Both the position numbers and the translations under genes were made by a program. The notes beneath the pieces are model-generated. The model was not told the origin of the DNA. It made no database searches and saw nothing but the letters and a program-made list of their open reading frames with translations. A DNA stretch of 64,000 bases from Ewingella sp049889095 (GTDB lineage: Bacteria > Pseudomonadota > Gammaproteobacteria > Enterobacterales > Enterobacteriaceae): NCBI GenBank assembly GCA_049889095.1, contig JBLJFK010000001.1, one strand, 5' to 3'. This document shows positions 62,563 through 64,000 of this stretch, piece by piece. How positions within the stretch are numbered: position 1 is the stretch's first letter; each line of letters begins with the position of its first letter.

Positions 62563-63111
62563 CTACCAGGCTCTTGCCGGACCTGTATCGATGTGCACAA
62601 AGTTACTTCGTGGATAATATCCTACACCACCCATCTTCATTTTCATCGCGGCTTTGCGGATATTGCTCAATTCAACGCCCTGGATGTGGAAGTCCATTGC
62701 CTGCCCAAGCGTGTGGTAGCTATGTTTAGCTACGCCGCTTCCCGGTTTACGCATGCCGTTATTGGTCGCCAAGGTACGATAGCCCGAGATCAACTGAACA
62801 GGTTTATTGGTTCCCAGCATGATCTGCAAACGGTATAGATGATCAAACAAAGCGGGATCAATATTTTTCACCTTTTCAGCCCGGTAATCCCTGAACAGAT
62901 GATTTAACCTGGCCAATTCATCCTTGTTGTAACGCTTTCCATCAAAAAACTCTGTTTTAAGACTTTCGCCAGTATTCAAATTATTAACAACCAAAATACG
63001 CGGGCGAGGAGTGGAAAGAGTGGCAAAAGCACGCCCAGGAAGGAGTGCAATACCCATAGCAGCACTACCAAGTGCCAGCCATTTACGGCGATGTTTGTCG
63101 ATTTGATCCAT
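62563..63111 (-). CDS. mepK: murein DD-endopeptidase MepK (YcbK)
   Basis: The ATG at 63111 gives 182 residues as in E. coli. The N-terminus has a Tat signal (KHRRKWLALG, then a hydrophobic stretch ending FA-TLSTPRPR). The peptidase M15-like DUF882 domain has the zinc site in SGYRTLATNN, HSYHTLGQAMDFH and FVHIDTG. It cuts mDAP-mDAP and D-Ala-mDAP cross-links, aiding wall growth, and lies next to the L,D-transpeptidase gene that makes the mDAP-mDAP links. Confidence 0.93.
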   Translation of the reverse strand: MDQIDKHRRKWLALGSAAMGIALLPGRAFATLSTPRPRILVVNNLNTGESLKTEFFDGKRYNKDELARLNHLFRDYRAEKVKNIDPALFDHLYRLQIMLGTNKPVQLISGYRTLATNNGMRKPGSGVAKHSYHTLGQAMDFHIQGVELSNIRKAAMKMKMGGVGYYPRSNFVHIDTGPARAW

Positions 63112-63214
63112 GAACAGTCTACTACCCGGTGAAAGAGTCAAAAAATAGGCACAAAAAGTGTACTGCTTCGAACCTTAACCGCCTTAATTCAGTGAGTCAA
63201 CCCACCCGTATAGT

Positions 63215-63248
63215 AAAACGGGTGCGGCTTCACAGCCGCACCCGTTTT
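63215..63248 (-). terminator. terminator after ldtD
   Basis: AAAACGGGTGCGGCT-TCAC-AGCCGCACCCGTTTT, a perfect 15-bp stem just past the ldtD stop; it separates ldtD from mepK transcription. Confidence 0.93.
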
Positions 63249-63291
63249 AAGGTCAATTATTTTGACCGCTATCTTTTTAGTTTTATTGCAT

Positions 63292-64000
63292 TTATTGCAG
63301 TAAAACTTTTGCCCTGGAAAGAATTTGCGCACCCGATTTAACCGGCGAGTCGTAATTGTAAATATCTGTACGATATTGCGGCTTACCATCTTCAGCAACC
63401 CAAGCCGTCAGGTAAAATAGTTTTACGGGTATATGGTGGCGGATTGGCACAAATGTCGTATTCCCGCCCTGCAACGTTGATGAAATACGCGTGTCATTCC
63501 ATCCCGCATCCTGGAGCAGCATATTTGCCAGTTCAGAAGCTTTATTAACGCGGACACAGCCTGAGCTCAGTGCACGGATGTCTTTCTGGAACAAACCGTG
63601 GTTTGGTGTGTCATGCAGATAGATGGCATCTGAACTTGGCATATTGAATTTGTAGCGACCCAGAGAGTTGCTGGCACCAGGCGCTTGCCGGATACGATAC
63701 GGGAAGTGACCAGGAGAAACCACGCTCCAGTCAATCATTGAGGGATCAATGACCTCAGCATCATTATTCCAACCAGCAAGTACAGTGTAGCCATGCTTTT
63801 GGAAATAACTCATGTCCTGCATAGCTTTTGGCACAATGTCTTCGCGCACCAGAGTGGTAGGAACGTTCCATGGCGGATTAACCACTACGTTATTCAGCGC
63901 ACTACTCATTAAAGGCGTTTTACGGCTCGGACGGCCCACAATCACCCGTGAAGTTAAAACTTGATTGCCATTAAGATAATAAGTCAGCTGATAGTTAGGG
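63292..64000 (-). CDS. ldtD: L,D-transpeptidase LdtD (YcbB), 3' part only
   Basis: The frame runs in from the right edge (first readable residues PNYQLTYYLNGNQVLTSRVIVG) and ends at 63292, giving about the last 235 residues of a protein near 600 in E. coli. The YkuD domain carries FNMPSSDAIYLHDTPNHGLF and the active-site cysteine in LSSGCVRVNKASELA. It forms 3-3 (mDAP-mDAP) cross-links in peptidoglycan, important under envelope stress. Confidence 0.94.
   Translation of the reverse strand, partial: PNYQLTYYLNGNQVLTSRVIVGRPSRKTPLMSSALNNVVVNPPWNVPTTLVREDIVPKAMQDMSYFQKHGYTVLAGWNNDAEVIDPSMIDWSVVSPGHFPYRIRQAPGASNSLGRYKFNMPSSDAIYLHDTPNHGLFQKDIRALSSGCVRVNKASELANMLLQDAGWNDTRISSTLQGGNTTFVPIRHHIPVKLFYLTAWVAEDGKPQYRTDIYNYDSPVKSGAQILSRAKVLLQ

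Noticed and set aside
1..64000. CRISPR array, IS element, prophage or integrase
   Set aside because: No regularly spaced repeats, transposase, integrase or phage structural genes were seen; the tRNA-Ser pair has no adjacent integrase or attachment-site remnant.

Overview
The window is chromosomal DNA of a gamma-proteobacterium of the order Enterobacterales. From about 20 kb to the right edge, gene content and order follow the Escherichia coli 20-23 minute region almost exactly (yccA-tusE-yccX-rlmI-hspQ-yccU-csgI-mgsA-helD-yccF-yccS-sxy-sulA-ompA-matP-lonH-fabA-rmf-pqiCBA-uup-rlmKL-ycbX-zapC-pyrD-ssuEADCB-pepN-pncB-asnS-ompF-aspC-gloC-mepK-ldtD). The SfuABC ferric transporter, very close to the Serratia marcescens system, and the ERIC-type repeats point to the Serratia/Rahnella/Rouxiella side (Yersiniaceae). 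The exact genus cannot be fixed from sequence reading alone. No phage, IS element, CRISPR array or plasmid function was seen.

Left accessory part (1-16 kb). A divergent catabolic-looking cluster opens the window: an M81 (MlrC-like) metallopeptidase (cut by the left edge) and a ROK repressor run leftward; a periplasmic peptide-type binding protein, two peptide-type permeases and a ROK sugar kinase run rightward. Between them lies an inverted-repeat operator pair (TTAGTTCA-N5-TGAACTAA and a degenerate second copy 32 bp away), as expected for ROK autoregulation. No ATPase gene for this transporter is visible. The combination of peptide importer, peptidase and ROK kinase is the best candidate here for an uncharacterised uptake and catabolic system, possibly for a sugar-peptide conjugate. 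After it come a small unknown protein, the cation/proton antiporter CvrA, lipoprotein OsmE, a GNAT acetyltransferase, a methyl-accepting chemotaxis protein, and a leftward ABC importer (binding protein, fused permease, ATPase) of the ferric/spermidine/phosphonate superfamily. Its binding protein lacks the iron ligands seen in SfuA. A full-length 127-bp ERIC element sits inside this operon.

16-20 kb: sfuABC, a classical periplasmic Fe(III) importer. 20.1-20.5 kb: two identical tRNA-Ser(UGA) genes, each with its own promoter and terminator.

20.7-64 kb: housekeeping backbone. Notable control elements are visible: a sigma-32 promoter for hspQ, a perfect-looking LexA box before sulA, FadR and FabR sites before fabA, an OmpR-box region and conserved leader before ompF, the conserved ompA leader, and many rho-independent terminators. 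The backbone covers tRNA/rRNA modification (TusE, RlmI, RlmKL), envelope maintenance (OmpA, OmpF, PqiABC, MepK, LdtD), cell division and chromosome organisation (SulA, ZapC, MatP), fatty-acid and pyrimidine synthesis (FabA, PyrD), NAD salvage (PncB), sulfonate use (SsuEADCB) and methylglyoxal metabolism (MgsA, GloC). A 58-bp miniature derivative of the ERIC element lies upstream of yccF. The right edge cuts the L,D-transpeptidase gene ldtD.
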